In this document: positions 50,131 through 58,516 of the stretch, in pieces
Layout: every line of letters begins with the position of its first letter
Position numbering within the stretch: the first letter of the stretch is position 1
Assembly: GCF_014646275.1 (NCBI RefSeq)
Contig: NZ_BMND01000032.1
Span: 1 to 64,000, forward strand
Source: Streptomyces kronopolitis
GTDB lineage: Bacteria; Actinomycetota; Actinomycetes; Streptomycetales; Streptomycetaceae
Reading direction: 5' to 3'
DNA: 64,000 nt
Notes under the pieces: model-generated
What the model saw: the letters and a program-made list of their open reading frames with translations, nothing else
What the model was told of the DNA's origin: nothing
The model's database searches: none
Made by a program: the position numbers and the translations under genes

Positions 50131-50535
50131 GCTGTAGCGGAGGGTAGGGGTCGGGTGCGAGGAACGAGTACCCGGCACCTGCCCGGAGCGGAGGCGAAGC
50201 TCAGTGCGACCAAAGACGCGTGCGGATGAGCTGAGCCCCACCTGATGACGGGGCCCGACCCGAAGTACGGATGCCCGGCATCGGCCCCCAGCGGAAGCAA
50301 AGCTCACCCCGAGCAAGGACGCGTGCGACCGAGCCGAGCCCCCAGCCGAAGACGGGTCCCAACCCGAGGCACGAGCACCCGCCATCCGCCCCCAGCGGAA
50401 GCAACGCTCACCCCGGCCCTGAACACACGCGACCGAGCCGAGCCCCAGCCAACGGCGCCCCACCCCTGGGCACGAGCCCCCGGCCCCACCCCGGCGGAAG
50501 CCCCCCAGCCCAGCCACAAACGCCTGCGCCCACCC
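50119..50535. repeat. Tandem array, about 104-bp period, starting in the thiolase stop codon
   Basis: The block CGGATGAGCTGAGC (thiolase end and stop) starts at 50119. It recurs at 50223 exactly and as CGACCGAGCCGAGC at 50326 and 50430, giving spacings of 104, 103 and 104 bp. Other blocks recur with the same period, such as AGCGGAAGCAAAGCTCACCCC and the CACGAGCACCCG element at 50162, 50265, 50369 and 50470. Units decay rightward. No gene is supported inside. Confidence 0.85.
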
Positions 50536-50720
50536 CCTCCGCAGCGCACCCGGGGCCCCCGAAGCGGAAGCTCAGCCCCCGCCCCGCCGCCACGCGCAAA
50601 ACGGACCAACTCCCGCCCGGCGCACACCCTTCGCTGTCATGTGCATACAGGCGGCGACACGGCGTGACCTGCGCCACTTGTTAACGAGATCGCGACCCAA
50701 TCCCCCCCAGGATTGTGACC

Positions 50721-50742
50721 AACGCCCCCACGGGAGGGCGTT
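50721..50742. terminator. Hairpin with terminator-like form
   Basis: AACGCCC and GGGCGTT form a 7-bp stem with an 8-base loop, followed by CTT. It lies between the thiolase repeat array and the small-ORF operon, and could terminate read-through or sit in the operon leader. Confidence 0.45.
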
Positions 50743-50885
50743 CTTGCAGGTCAGCACGGGGGCGCTCGCACATACGAGGCACCGACCCCCCTCCATTTCG
50801 GGACATAGTTCGCCGGGAGCGGTCGCCGACCACCGGCAGCCTGATGTAGGAAGTCGGAGAACATTCTGCTAACGGGAGTACGCCG

Positions 50886-50918
50886 GTGAGCGTGCCGCTA
50901 CCAGGAGTGATCCCGTGA
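50886..50918 (+). CDS. Possible 10-residue leader peptide
   Basis: GTG followed by nine sense codons encodes MSVPLPGVIP and ends at a TGA that overlaps the next GTG by four bases (GTGA). GGGAG lies eight bases before the start. It is very short, but the ribosome-binding site and exact coupling to the next ORF argue for translation. It could be a leader peptide controlling the downstream genes. Confidence 0.4.
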   Translation: MSVPLPGVIP

Positions 50919-51025
50919 GCAAGCGCATCAAGGGGGTCACCGCGGCCGACGGCCGGGGCAAGTCCATGTACCGATGCGCGGCCCGAGGGAACAGGGCCGC
51001 CGAGCGAAGTGGGGAGGACGCATGA
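50915..51025 (+). CDS. 36-residue basic small protein
   Basis: GTG start with AGGAG seven bases upstream; the product is MSKRIKGVTAADGRGKSMYR followed by CAARGNRAAERSGEDA. Its stop overlaps the ATG of the next gene by four bases (ATGA), and its start overlaps the stop of the 10-codon ORF. The N-terminal half is Lys/Arg-rich, with one cysteine. No family is recognised. Two exact overlaps and two well-placed ribosome-binding sites make chance unlikely. Confidence 0.5.
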   Translation: MSKRIKGVTAADGRGKSMYRCAARGNRAAERSGEDA

Positions 51026-51969
51026 GCGTCACCACCCTCGTCCTGCTACTGGCCGCGGCCACCGCCGTGGCGCTGGGCACCGTCGCCCTGCGCACCGCCC
51101 GCGCCCTGCGCCGTCAGATCGCCGAGCTGCACGCCGAACTCGTCGCCGCCCGTCAGGACGCCGTCGCCCGCACCGAGGTGGCACACCCGGCCACGGCGGC
51201 CATCCCCGCCGCCCGCGCCACCCCGGCCGCGGAGACGCCGCTCGCGGACATACGTGCCGCCGTCGCGGACGCGCTGGCCGAGGAGCGGGAGCGCGAACTC
51301 GCCGAGGCCCGCGCGTTCTGGGCCGCCCAGGAGGCCAGGGACGCCGCCGACGCCCCGTCGCTGCTCGGCGGTCTCGTCGGCCTCGGCGACGACAGCCCGC
51401 TGGACGCCCGCGCCGACCAGCGCGAGCTGCCCGAGCGCCCGGAGTCCGACCGCTTCGACACCCACCCGTTCCTGCCGCGCCAGGCGGACTGGGCCGGCCT
51501 GGAGCCGCTGCTCGGCCCGGACGCCCTGGAGTCCGTGGAGGCGCTGGAGGCGATGGACGCCCCGGAGCTGGAGCCCGTCGAGGAGACCGAGTCCGCCGAA
51601 CTGGCCGCCGCCCGCCGGCGCCACCCCTCGCACCCGGACTTCTCCCCGTCCCCCGTGATCAGCGATCACGAGCGCACGGTCGCGCGCCTGGAGGAGCTGG
51701 CCCAGGAGGGCGTCCCGCTCGCGGATGTGCGCCCCGGCCCGCTGGGCACCCTGGACGTCTACGTCTTCGCCGACGGCACCACGCTCTGCCTGACCCCCGG
51801 GCAGCGCGAGACCGCGGAGCGCGTGGCCGGCGCACTGCAGGACGGGCACTCCCCCGTGCTGCTCGGCGGCTCCGGCATCTCCGGCGCGTACGCGCTGACC
51901 TTCTCCTGGGGCGAGACCCGCGAGGAGAGCGTCTACATCCTCGCCGACCGCGTCATCGCCTCGCTCTGA
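51022..51969 (+). CDS. Membrane-anchored hypothetical protein
   Basis: A 315-residue protein with an N-terminal membrane anchor (VTTLVLLLAAATAVALGTVAL), a coiled-coil-like stretch (RTARALRRQIAELHAELVAARQ), and an Ala/Glu-rich low-complexity middle (about 50-205). A compact C-terminal domain (about 225-315) has TVARLEELAQEGVPLADVRPGPLGTLDVYVFADG and ESVYILADRVIASL. I do not recognise a family; the arrangement suggests an inner-face membrane protein. It is the last gene of a coupled small-ORF operon; GGGGAGGA precedes the ATG. Confidence 0.78.
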   Translation: MSVTTLVLLLAAATAVALGTVALRTARALRRQIAELHAELVAARQDAVARTEVAHPATAAIPAARATPAAETPLADIRAAVADALAEERERELAEARAFWAAQEARDAADAPSLLGGLVGLGDDSPLDARADQRELPERPESDRFDTHPFLPRQADWAGLEPLLGPDALESVEALEAMDAPELEPVEETESAELAAARRRHPSHPDFSPSPVISDHERTVARLEELAQEGVPLADVRPGPLGTLDVYVFADGTTLCLTPGQRETAERVAGALQDGHSPVLLGGSGISGAYALTFSWGETREESVYILADRVIASL

Positions 51970-52047
51970 CCGGCACGGCGGCTCCGCCGGGGCCCGACCC
52001 GAAGAACGGGGACGGGCCCTAACCGGGCGGGACTTCGCGGACACGGC

Positions 52048-52407
52048 CTAGCAGCGGTCCGCCGCCGCCCGCACCCACTGCACGGCCTCCGCCAACACCT
52101 CGGCGGGGGCCGCTTTTGCGTCAGAATCGGCCGGTTCGTCGGCCACCCGGGCCGCCGCGGCCCGCAGCGCCTCGACGAGGTCGTGCCCGGCCACCGCCAG
52201 CTGGTCACCGACCGCGAACATCCCCGCGTCCGGCATCTCGTACGGGGCCCGTCCCGGCTGCTCGATCCGCTGCGCACGGGCCGCCAACCGCCGCGCCAGG
52301 GCGAGCGCTTCGGCCGCCGCGCCCTGCCGGAGCGCGCTCTGCGGCAGCGAGCGGAGGCGGTCGGCGAGGGCGTCCACAGCGGACTGCAAGGGGGTCACGT
52401 CAAGCAC
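52048..52407 (-). CDS. Hypothetical helical protein
   Basis: A 119-residue Ala-rich protein predicted to be all-helical (LQSAVDALADRLRSLP, AEALALARRLAARAQRIE, DLVEALRAAAARVADEP), ending AAADRC. Probably a small cytoplasmic helical bundle of unknown role. The GTG start has no ribosome-binding site but lies six bases after TAGGCT, so it looks leaderless. Confidence 0.7.
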   Translation of the reverse strand: MLDVTPLQSAVDALADRLRSLPQSALRQGAAAEALALARRLAARAQRIEQPGRAPYEMPDAGMFAVGDQLAVAGHDLVEALRAAAARVADEPADSDAKAAPAEVLAEAVQWVRAAADRC

Positions 52408-52413
52408 GCCGTG

Positions 52414-52444
52414 AGCCTATGCGCCACTCCCGGGTGGTTGCCAA
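52414..52444 (-). promoter_or_regulatory. Leaderless promoter of the helical-protein gene
   Basis: On the minus strand TTGGCA (52444-52439) and TAGGCT (52419-52414) are 19 bp apart, and the GTG start follows after six bases. Confidence 0.5.
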
Positions 52445-52505
52445 CGGCCGAACGCTCAGGCACGGTGTGCTGAAGTACCAGCATCGACCGCGTCCGGAGG
52501 CGCCG

Positions 52506-52733
52506 ATGTCTCAGCTCTTCTCCGAAGAGACCCACCGGAACATGCTCTCCCGTATCCCGCACTGCACCGGCCGGGAAATCTCCGACTGGCTCCGCACCGT
52601 TGACGAAGGCCCCGCTCTCTTCCGCTTCGACGAAAAGGTCAGCTGGCTCCGCGGTGAGCACAACCTCGCCTACGGACACGCCAAGGCAATCGTCCATGAA
52701 CACGATCTCAGGCGCGCTGCGCGGAAGTTCTGA
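52506..52733 (+). CDS. DUF4287-like small protein
   Basis: A 75-residue protein: MSQLFSEETHRNMLSRIPHC, TGREISDWLRTVDEGP, then EKVSWLRGEHNLAYGHAKAIVHEHDLRRA. This matches the DUF4287 pattern of a short helical domain with a Trp-Leu-Arg and a Gly-His-x-x-Ala-Ile-Val segment found in stress-related proteins. The function is unknown. GGAGG precedes the ATG. A strong terminator follows. Confidence 0.82.
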   Translation: MSQLFSEETHRNMLSRIPHCTGREISDWLRTVDEGPALFRFDEKVSWLRGEHNLAYGHAKAIVHEHDLRRAARKF

Positions 52734-52790
52734 CCGCCGATGACGGGCCCCCGGCCCCGTCGGCGCAGAGCACGCGACATGCTTCATGCC

Positions 52791-52822
52791 AAGGGCCCGC
52801 AGGCAGCAGCCTGCGGGCCCTT
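52791..52822. terminator. Terminator after DUF4287 gene
   Basis: AAGGGCCCGCAGGC and its perfect complement (14 bp) enclose AGCA. It lies 58 bp past the DUF4287 stop and 35 bp beyond the convergent Bax-inhibitor-like gene. Confidence 0.88.
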
Positions 52823-52856
52823 CGCCGTGCGCCCCCCGGGGGGGGCGCGGGGGCGG

Positions 52857-53687
52857 TCAGTCGCCCCGGAGGATCGAGATCAGCCGGAGCATCTCCATGT
52901 AGATCCACACCAGGGTCAGCGTCAGGCCGAAGGCCGCCAACCAGGACTCCTCGCGCGGCGCGCCGTAGGTGACGCCGTCCTCGACCTGCTTGAAGTCCAG
53001 CGCCAGGAACAGCGCGCCGAGGACCACGCCCACGATGCCGAAGACGATGCCCAGGCCGCCGCTGCGGAAGCCGAGGCCGTCACCGCCGCCGAACGCCATG
53101 AACAGCACATTGACCAGCGAGAGCAGCACGAAGCCCATCGCGGCGATCATCACGAAGCGGGTGAAGCGCGCGGTGACCCGCACGATCCGCGTCTTGTAGG
53201 CGACCAGCATGGCGACGAACACCGCCATGGTGCCCAGCACCGCCTGCATGGGGGCGCCGTTCATCCTCGGCAGGTCGTTGATGTAGCCGCTGAGCGCGCC
53301 GAGGAAGAGCCCCTCCAGCGCCGCGTACGACAGGATCAGCGCGGGCGAGGGCTTGCGCTTGAAGGACTGGACGAGGCCCAGCACCATCGCGACGAGACCG
53401 GCGCCGATCGCGAAGCCGAGGTTCTGCGTCAGGAAGAGCCAGCCGACGGTGGCGCCGGCGATGACCGTGCCGAGCGTCATCGCGGTCCGCGCGACGACGT
53501 CGTCCATCGTCATCGGGCGGTGCTGCGGCGGTGCGTGGGTGACGTACTGCTGGCCCTGGGCGTACGGGTTCGTGCCGGCGTACGGCGGTGCGGCGGGGCC
53601 CCCGGCCTGCGGCGGCGCGTTGAAGCCCGCGTAGCCGGTGTCGCGGCTGAACCCCCGTCGCGAGAAGACCGGGTTGCTGCTCCTCAT
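52857..53687 (-). CDS. Bax inhibitor-1/YccA-like membrane protein
   Basis: A 276-residue protein with a Pro/Gly/Tyr-rich cytoplasmic N-terminus (1-60) and seven membrane segments from about residue 72. Typical features are the stretch SPALILSYAALEGLFLGALSGYIN, and Asp in FLALDFKQVEDGV near the last helices. The family is related to BI-1/LFG pH-sensitive calcium leak proteins; the bacterial role is unclear. ATG 53687 is preceded by GGAGGAG; an in-frame start 63 bp upstream has none. Confidence 0.9.
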   Translation of the reverse strand: MRSSNPVFSRRGFSRDTGYAGFNAPPQAGGPAAPPYAGTNPYAQGQQYVTHAPPQHRPMTMDDVVARTAMTLGTVIAGATVGWLFLTQNLGFAIGAGLVAMVLGLVQSFKRKPSPALILSYAALEGLFLGALSGYINDLPRMNGAPMQAVLGTMAVFVAMLVAYKTRIVRVTARFTRFVMIAAMGFVLLSLVNVLFMAFGGGDGLGFRSGGLGIVFGIVGVVLGALFLALDFKQVEDGVTYGAPREESWLAAFGLTLTLVWIYMEMLRLISILRGD

Positions 53688-54288
53688 CTCACTCCTCCAT
53701 GGCCGCCCTGCGCGGCCTTGACGGCAAGCGTAATGGCTTGGCAAAGGCACGTCGCTCGTTCTTGAGCAGGATCTTTCCCTGATACCCGGACGGCATCCGC
53801 CATGAGGAGGACGTACGGCACGGCCGGAACGTGCCCGGATCCGGGCACAGGCGCCCGATCGCGCGGCCGGGCAAGCACCCCCGCACCCTTTCCGGCATTC
53901 CGGTTATTCACTCCGCCGTCGCCCGGCCTTGTCCGGCGCGTAGCCGCCGCGTGATCTCCTCGTGCTCGAACGGCTATTTCCTTCTCCTTCCTTCGGGGTT
54001 ACCCGGGCTGCACTTCGCCACGGAATCCGATAAATCTCTGATCGCAACGGACGTCACATGACGCGGCAGGCAACCCTTTCGCGGGAGTGCCCGTCTTCCC
54101 TGCCGGCCGGAGCACGCCCTGGTGGGTGGATCTGCAGGGCTGACACATGGTCAAGGTCCGAACGCCGGAGCGCCCCTTCCCGAGAGCCCCAGGGCTCACG
54201 ATCCGTAGCGCTATGAGCGCTATGCGTTGCCTTACAAGGGTGCAGATGGGGCTATTCTGGCGGGAAACTGTAGCGAAAGAGGGTTGAG
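53688..54288. other. Intergenic region upstream of the glycosyltransferase operon
   Basis: About 600 bp, less GC-rich than the surroundings, with no supportable gene. It must carry promoters for the divergent genes. The direct repeat GCGCTATGA-GCGCTATGC (about 54209-54226) lies 60-80 bp before the glycosyltransferase start and may be a regulatory site. Confidence 0.5.
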
Positions 54289-57141
54289 GTGCCTGTGCCT
54301 GACGTCTCAGTAGTCGTCATCGTCTACAACGACGCCGACCGGTTGCCGACCGCGGTCCAGTCCGTGCTGGACCAAACGCTCCGGGACGTCGAGGTGGTGA
54401 TCGTCGACGACTGCAGCACCGACCGTTCTTTCGAAGTGGCGCAGGCGCTCGCGGCCGGCCATCCCGGCCGGGTCAGAGCCTTCCAGCTGCCGGAGAACAG
54501 CGGCGCCGGGGGCGAGCCGCGCAACGCCGGAATCCAGCACACCCGGGGCCGGTACGTCATGTTCCTGGACAGCGACGACGTCCTGGAGGTCAATGCGTGC
54601 CGGAACATGCTGGAGGCCGCCGAGAAGACCGACTCGGACATCGTCTCCGGCCTGTGCGTACGCCTGCACAAGGACACCCGCAACCAGAAGCGCGACGAGT
54701 GGTATTCCTGGCTCTATTCCACGACCCGCACACTGGAATCCGTCACGGAATTGCCGGACCTGTTCGTATGGGACACCCTTTCCACCAACAAGTGCTATCG
54801 CCGTGAATTCCTGATCGAGAATGATCTGCGATTCCCCAAGGGGATGTTCTACGAGGACCTGATGTTTATCGCCGACGCCTATCTCGCGGCGCGGCGCATC
54901 ACCCTGATTCCCAATCAGGTCTACTTCTGGCACGTGCATGAGCAGGCCGCCGTGAAGTCGGTGACGAACCGGCGGCACGAAATGACCAACTACACGCACC
55001 GGCTGGAGATCCACCGGCGTATCGACGCCCTGCTGGCGGAGCGCGGACTGGACGAGATGCGGCTCGCCAAGGACGTGAAATTCCTCAAGCACGACCTGGT
55101 GCTGCACCTGCGGGACCTGCCGTTCCGCGACGATGCCTACCGCCAGGAGTTCGCCGAGCTCTCCCGCGGATATCTGGAGGGCATCGCCCCCGAGGCGTAC
55201 GAGCGCGTGCAGCCGATACAGGCCATCTGCGCGTATCTGCTCCAGCAGGGTGACTGGGAGCACCTGATCCCCGCGGTCGACACCCTCATCAACCGCGACA
55301 AGCTCTCCTCCCCGCTCGCCGAGCACGACGGCCGGATCTACTGGTGCGACGGCCATTTCGAGGACCCGTTCGGCCGCGGAGTGCTGGACGTGACCGACAT
55401 CGGCTACCACGAGAAGTCCGTCGGCCGGCTGTTCCTGCGCAACCAGCTCACCCGCTTCCGCGCCTCCGGCCGCTCGGTCGCCCTGACCGGGCAGATCACC
55501 AACCCGCTCGGCGTCATCCCGCCGGACGCGACGCTCAAGGGCGAGCTGGAGTTCAGCGCCCGCCGGCGCAGCCTGCAGTCCTTCCACTTCCCCGTGCGGG
55601 TGCTGCGCCACGAGGGCGACAGCATCCACTGGGAGACCACCGCCGACCTCACCGCGAAGCTGCGCCCGCTGGGCATCGTCGACACCATCTGGGACGTACG
55701 GCTGCGCCTGGACGTGAACGGGGAGCGCACCACCACCCGGCTCACCGTCGCCGACACCGAGCTGTCCGGCGGGCTGCCGGTCCGGCCGCGGCTGACGCGG
55801 ATGGTCGCCGACCACCTCCAGCCGCATGTCTCGGCCAAGGGGCATCTGGCGTTCGGCCTGGTCAGCGAGGGCCGCAACGCCGAGCGGGTGCAGGAGCTGA
55901 TCACCCGCGGGGTGCGCGGCAGGCCCGGGACGCTGGCCAAGACCGGCTACCGCAAGGCGAAGGCGCTGCGGCAGAAGGTCACCTCCGGCGACAACAAGCT
56001 CCGCGCCTATCACGAGGTCTTCAGCCGGCTGCCGGTCAAGAAGCGCACGGTGGTCTTCGAGAGCCACCTGGGCAAGCAGTACAGCGACAGCCCGCGCGCC
56101 CTGTACGAGGAGATGCGCCGGCAGGGCCTGGACTTCGAGGCGATCTGGTCGTACGCCGGGTCCCCCAAGGACTTCCCCAAGGACGCCACCCTCGTCAAGC
56201 GCTGGTCGCTGCCCTACCTCAAGGCGCTGGCGCAGGCGGAGTTCTGGGTCGACAACCAGAGCTACCCGCTCAAGCTCACCAAGCGCCCGGAGACCACCTA
56301 CCTCCAGACCTGGCACGGCTCGGCGCTGAAGAACATGGGCTTCGACCAGCCGTCGCTGAAGGCGCAGACCCGCCAGCAGCAGGCCGAGCAGCAGCAGTCG
56401 CTGGACCGCTTCGACCGCTTCCTGATCCGCTCCGAGCACGATGTGCACACCCTGGCCAAGGCCTTCCGGCTCAAGGAGAAGACCCTGCTGCGGGTGGGCT
56501 ACCCGCGCAATGACGCCCTGGTCCGCGCCCGGGAGCGGGAAGTGCGGCTGGGGCGGCGCGAACGCGGGCCGCTGGCCGCGGAGTTGGGAATTCCCGAGGA
56601 CCGGACCGTGCTGCTGTACGCACCGACCTTCCGCAAGGCGGGCGGCCGGCACGGACGCTTCGAATTGCCCTTTGACATCGAGCGTTTCGCCGACCAGTTC
56701 GGCGACCGCTATGTCCTCCTGGTGCGCTCGCACTACCTCAATCACGTGGTGCTGCCGCCGACCGTCGAGGGCCGGGTCATCGACGTCTCCGCACACCATG
56801 ACGTCACCCCCCTGCTGGAGCTGGCCGACGGTCTGATCACGGACTATTCCTCGGTGATGTTCGACTACGCGCTGCTCGACCGGCCGCTGGTGTTCTTCAC
56901 CTACGACTACGACGAGTACGTGCACGAGGGCCGCGGCACCTACTTCGATCTGCTGGAGCACGCACCGGGCCCGGTGGTCCGCACCGAGGACGATTTCCAC
57001 AAGGCGATCAAGTCGTTCGAGTCGCAGGCTCTCGAATACGCGAAGAGCCGCCAGGAATTCGTCGCCAAGTTCGGCGAATACGACCGGGGCGACGCCGCCA
57101 AGAGCATCGTCGATCAGTTTTTCGCGCAGTGGAGCCGTTGA
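54289..57141 (+). CDS. Bifunctional GT2 glycosyltransferase / CDP-glycerol glycerophosphotransferase-like protein
   Basis: A 950-residue cytoplasmic enzyme for teichoic-acid-type polymer synthesis. Residues 1-240 are a GT2 domain with VVVIVYNDADRLPTAVQSVLDQ, VIVDDCSTDRS and the DxD-type FLDSDDVLE. A beta-rich linker covers about 350-520. The C-terminal TagF-like domain (about 590-945) has TYLQTWHGSALKNMGFD, LLYAPTFRKAGG and LITDYSSVMFDYALLDRPLVF. It would add both a sugar and a glycerol- or polyol-phosphate unit. The GTG start follows AGAGGG. It is coupled to the GT4 gene (TGATG), and LCP proteins such as the one at 1.8 kb would attach the product. Confidence 0.9.
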   Translation: MPVPDVSVVVIVYNDADRLPTAVQSVLDQTLRDVEVVIVDDCSTDRSFEVAQALAAGHPGRVRAFQLPENSGAGGEPRNAGIQHTRGRYVMFLDSDDVLEVNACRNMLEAAEKTDSDIVSGLCVRLHKDTRNQKRDEWYSWLYSTTRTLESVTELPDLFVWDTLSTNKCYRREFLIENDLRFPKGMFYEDLMFIADAYLAARRITLIPNQVYFWHVHEQAAVKSVTNRRHEMTNYTHRLEIHRRIDALLAERGLDEMRLAKDVKFLKHDLVLHLRDLPFRDDAYRQEFAELSRGYLEGIAPEAYERVQPIQAICAYLLQQGDWEHLIPAVDTLINRDKLSSPLAEHDGRIYWCDGHFEDPFGRGVLDVTDIGYHEKSVGRLFLRNQLTRFRASGRSVALTGQITNPLGVIPPDATLKGELEFSARRRSLQSFHFPVRVLRHEGDSIHWETTADLTAKLRPLGIVDTIWDVRLRLDVNGERTTTRLTVADTELSGGLPVRPRLTRMVADHLQPHVSAKGHLAFGLVSEGRNAERVQELITRGVRGRPGTLAKTGYRKAKALRQKVTSGDNKLRAYHEVFSRLPVKKRTVVFESHLGKQYSDSPRALYEEMRRQGLDFEAIWSYAGSPKDFPKDATLVKRWSLPYLKALAQAEFWVDNQSYPLKLTKRPETTYLQTWHGSALKNMGFDQPSLKAQTRQQQAEQQQSLDRFDRFLIRSEHDVHTLAKAFRLKEKTLLRVGYPRNDALVRAREREVRLGRRERGPLAAELGIPEDRTVLLYAPTFRKAGGRHGRFELPFDIERFADQFGDRYVLLVRSHYLNHVVLPPTVEGRVIDVSAHHDVTPLLELADGLITDYSSVMFDYALLDRPLVFFTYDYDEYVHEGRGTYFDLLEHAPGPVVRTEDDFHKAIKSFESQALEYAKSRQEFVAKFGEYDRGDAAKSIVDQFFAQWSR

Positions 57142-58310
57142 TGACCAAGTCGAACGCAGCCGCACCGCGGGACATCTTCTTCGTCTCCAACAGCGTCAAC
57201 GAGATGGGCGGCATCACCAGCTGGTCGCACCAGATGGCCCGCCTGTTCAGCGAGCGCGGCCACCGGGTGCACCTCATCGGTGTGGTGCCGGCTCCCGAGG
57301 GCCGGGCCCATGAGCTCGCCCCCGACGTCCCGTTCCGCACGACCACGCTCTACACCGAGCACCCGCCCCAGGTCCGCCCCGTGCGCGGCCTGAAGGACAA
57401 GCTCAACGTCGTCGAGCAGCGCCGCCGGGCCGCCCGCGAGGCCGGTATGCGGGAGCAGGCCGCCAAGATGAGCGCGCTGTTCCGGGCGGCGGAGCCGGAC
57501 GGGGTGGTGATCGTCACCCAGGTGTGGGCGATGGAGTGGGTCGCGCTGGCCGACACCGCGGGGCTGACGGTGATCGGGATGAGCCACGAGTCCTTCGACA
57601 CCTGCCGCAAGTCGTCCCGCTTCGGCCGGGTCAAGCGGTTTTACGCGGATGTCGACCGGATGCTGACGCTCACCCGTGAGGACGCCGACCGCTGGATCCG
57701 GCAGCGCATGGACAACGTCGGCTTCATGCCCAACCCGCTGCCGTTCTTCCCCGAGGTCCCCTCGGACCGCTCCGACAAGTGCGTGGTCAGCATCGGCCGG
57801 CTCCATGAGGAGAAGGGCGTGGACCTGCTGCTGGAGGCCTGGGCGAGGGTCGCGCCGCAGCATCCGGACTGGACGCTGCGGATCTACGGCTCCGGCGAGG
57901 AGGCGGACGCCCTGCGCAAGCAGGCCGCGGAGCTGGGCATCGTGGACTCGGTCGAGTGGCGGGGCAGGACCGCCGACGTCCCCGGCGCGCTGCGGGAGAG
58001 CGCGGTGTTCGCGCTCAGCTCGCGCGGCGAGGGCTTCCCGCTGGCTCCCATGGAGGCGATGGCGACCGCCGTCCCGTGTGTGGCCTTCGATGTGGCGCCG
58101 GGTGTCCACGAGATCATCTCGGACGGCGTCGACGGGCTGCTCGCCCCTCCGGGCAACATCACCGAATTCGCCCGGCACCTGGACACCCTGATGTCCGACA
58201 AGGACCTGCGGGACACGATGGGCGAGGCGGCCCGGGAGAACATCCAGCGGTTCTCCACCGAGGAGATCGTCGGCCGCTGGGAGAGTCTGTTCGCGCTCGT
58301 GGAGCGCTGA
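57141..58310 (+). CDS. GT4-family glycosyltransferase
   Basis: A 389-residue GT-B retaining glycosyltransferase. The N-terminal acceptor domain opens IFFVSNSVNEMGGITSWSHQMARLF. The donor domain has VVSIGRLHEEKGVDLLLEAW and the GT4 signature SSRGEGFPLAPMEAMATAVPCVAFDV with the conserved Glu residues. It starts with TGATG overlap behind the bifunctional transferase, with GGAG in the upstream coding end, so both work on one envelope polymer. Confidence 0.92.
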   Translation: MTKSNAAAPRDIFFVSNSVNEMGGITSWSHQMARLFSERGHRVHLIGVVPAPEGRAHELAPDVPFRTTTLYTEHPPQVRPVRGLKDKLNVVEQRRRAAREAGMREQAAKMSALFRAAEPDGVVIVTQVWAMEWVALADTAGLTVIGMSHESFDTCRKSSRFGRVKRFYADVDRMLTLTREDADRWIRQRMDNVGFMPNPLPFFPEVPSDRSDKCVVSIGRLHEEKGVDLLLEAWARVAPQHPDWTLRIYGSGEEADALRKQAAELGIVDSVEWRGRTADVPGALRESAVFALSSRGEGFPLAPMEAMATAVPCVAFDVAPGVHEIISDGVDGLLAPPGNITEFARHLDTLMSDKDLRDTMGEAARENIQRFSTEEIVGRWESLFALVER

Positions 58311-58323
58311 ACCGGACGCTTGC

Positions 58324-58369
58324 GGTGTGAGAGAGGTCACGTGCCCCGGCGGGTGGCCCCTCTCACACC
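58324..58369. terminator. Terminator of the glycosyltransferase operon
   Basis: GGTGTGAGAG and CTCTCACACC form a perfect 10-bp stem with a 26-base loop, 14 bp past the GT4 stop codon. Confidence 0.7.
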
Positions 58370-58481
58370 GGGCCCTGTGCGGCGCTCGGGGGCCGCTGTT
58401 TCCGCGGTATCAGGGGGCACCGCCGCGCCGGAGGGACCCTCCGGCCCCGGTCGGCGGCGTTCCGGCGACTCGGTCCGACCA

Positions 58482-58510
58482 TTGGCCGGAATTGATCCGC
58501 CCCCTAGCGT
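58482..58510 (+). promoter_or_regulatory. Leaderless promoter of the methyltransferase gene
   Basis: TTGGCC and TAGCGT are 17 bp apart. Six bases after TAGCGT comes the ATG at 58517, with no ribosome-binding site, so transcription should start at the start codon. Confidence 0.6.
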
Positions 58511-58516
58511 GTGCGC

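Noticed and set aside
50245..50684. Overlapping open frames in the tandem array
   Set aside because: Their length comes from stop-poor repeat units, and none has a ribosome-binding site or conserved composition.
54307..57165. 952-codon open frame on the minus strand
   Set aside because: It is antisense to the bifunctional glycosyltransferase, with no motif or ribosome-binding site.
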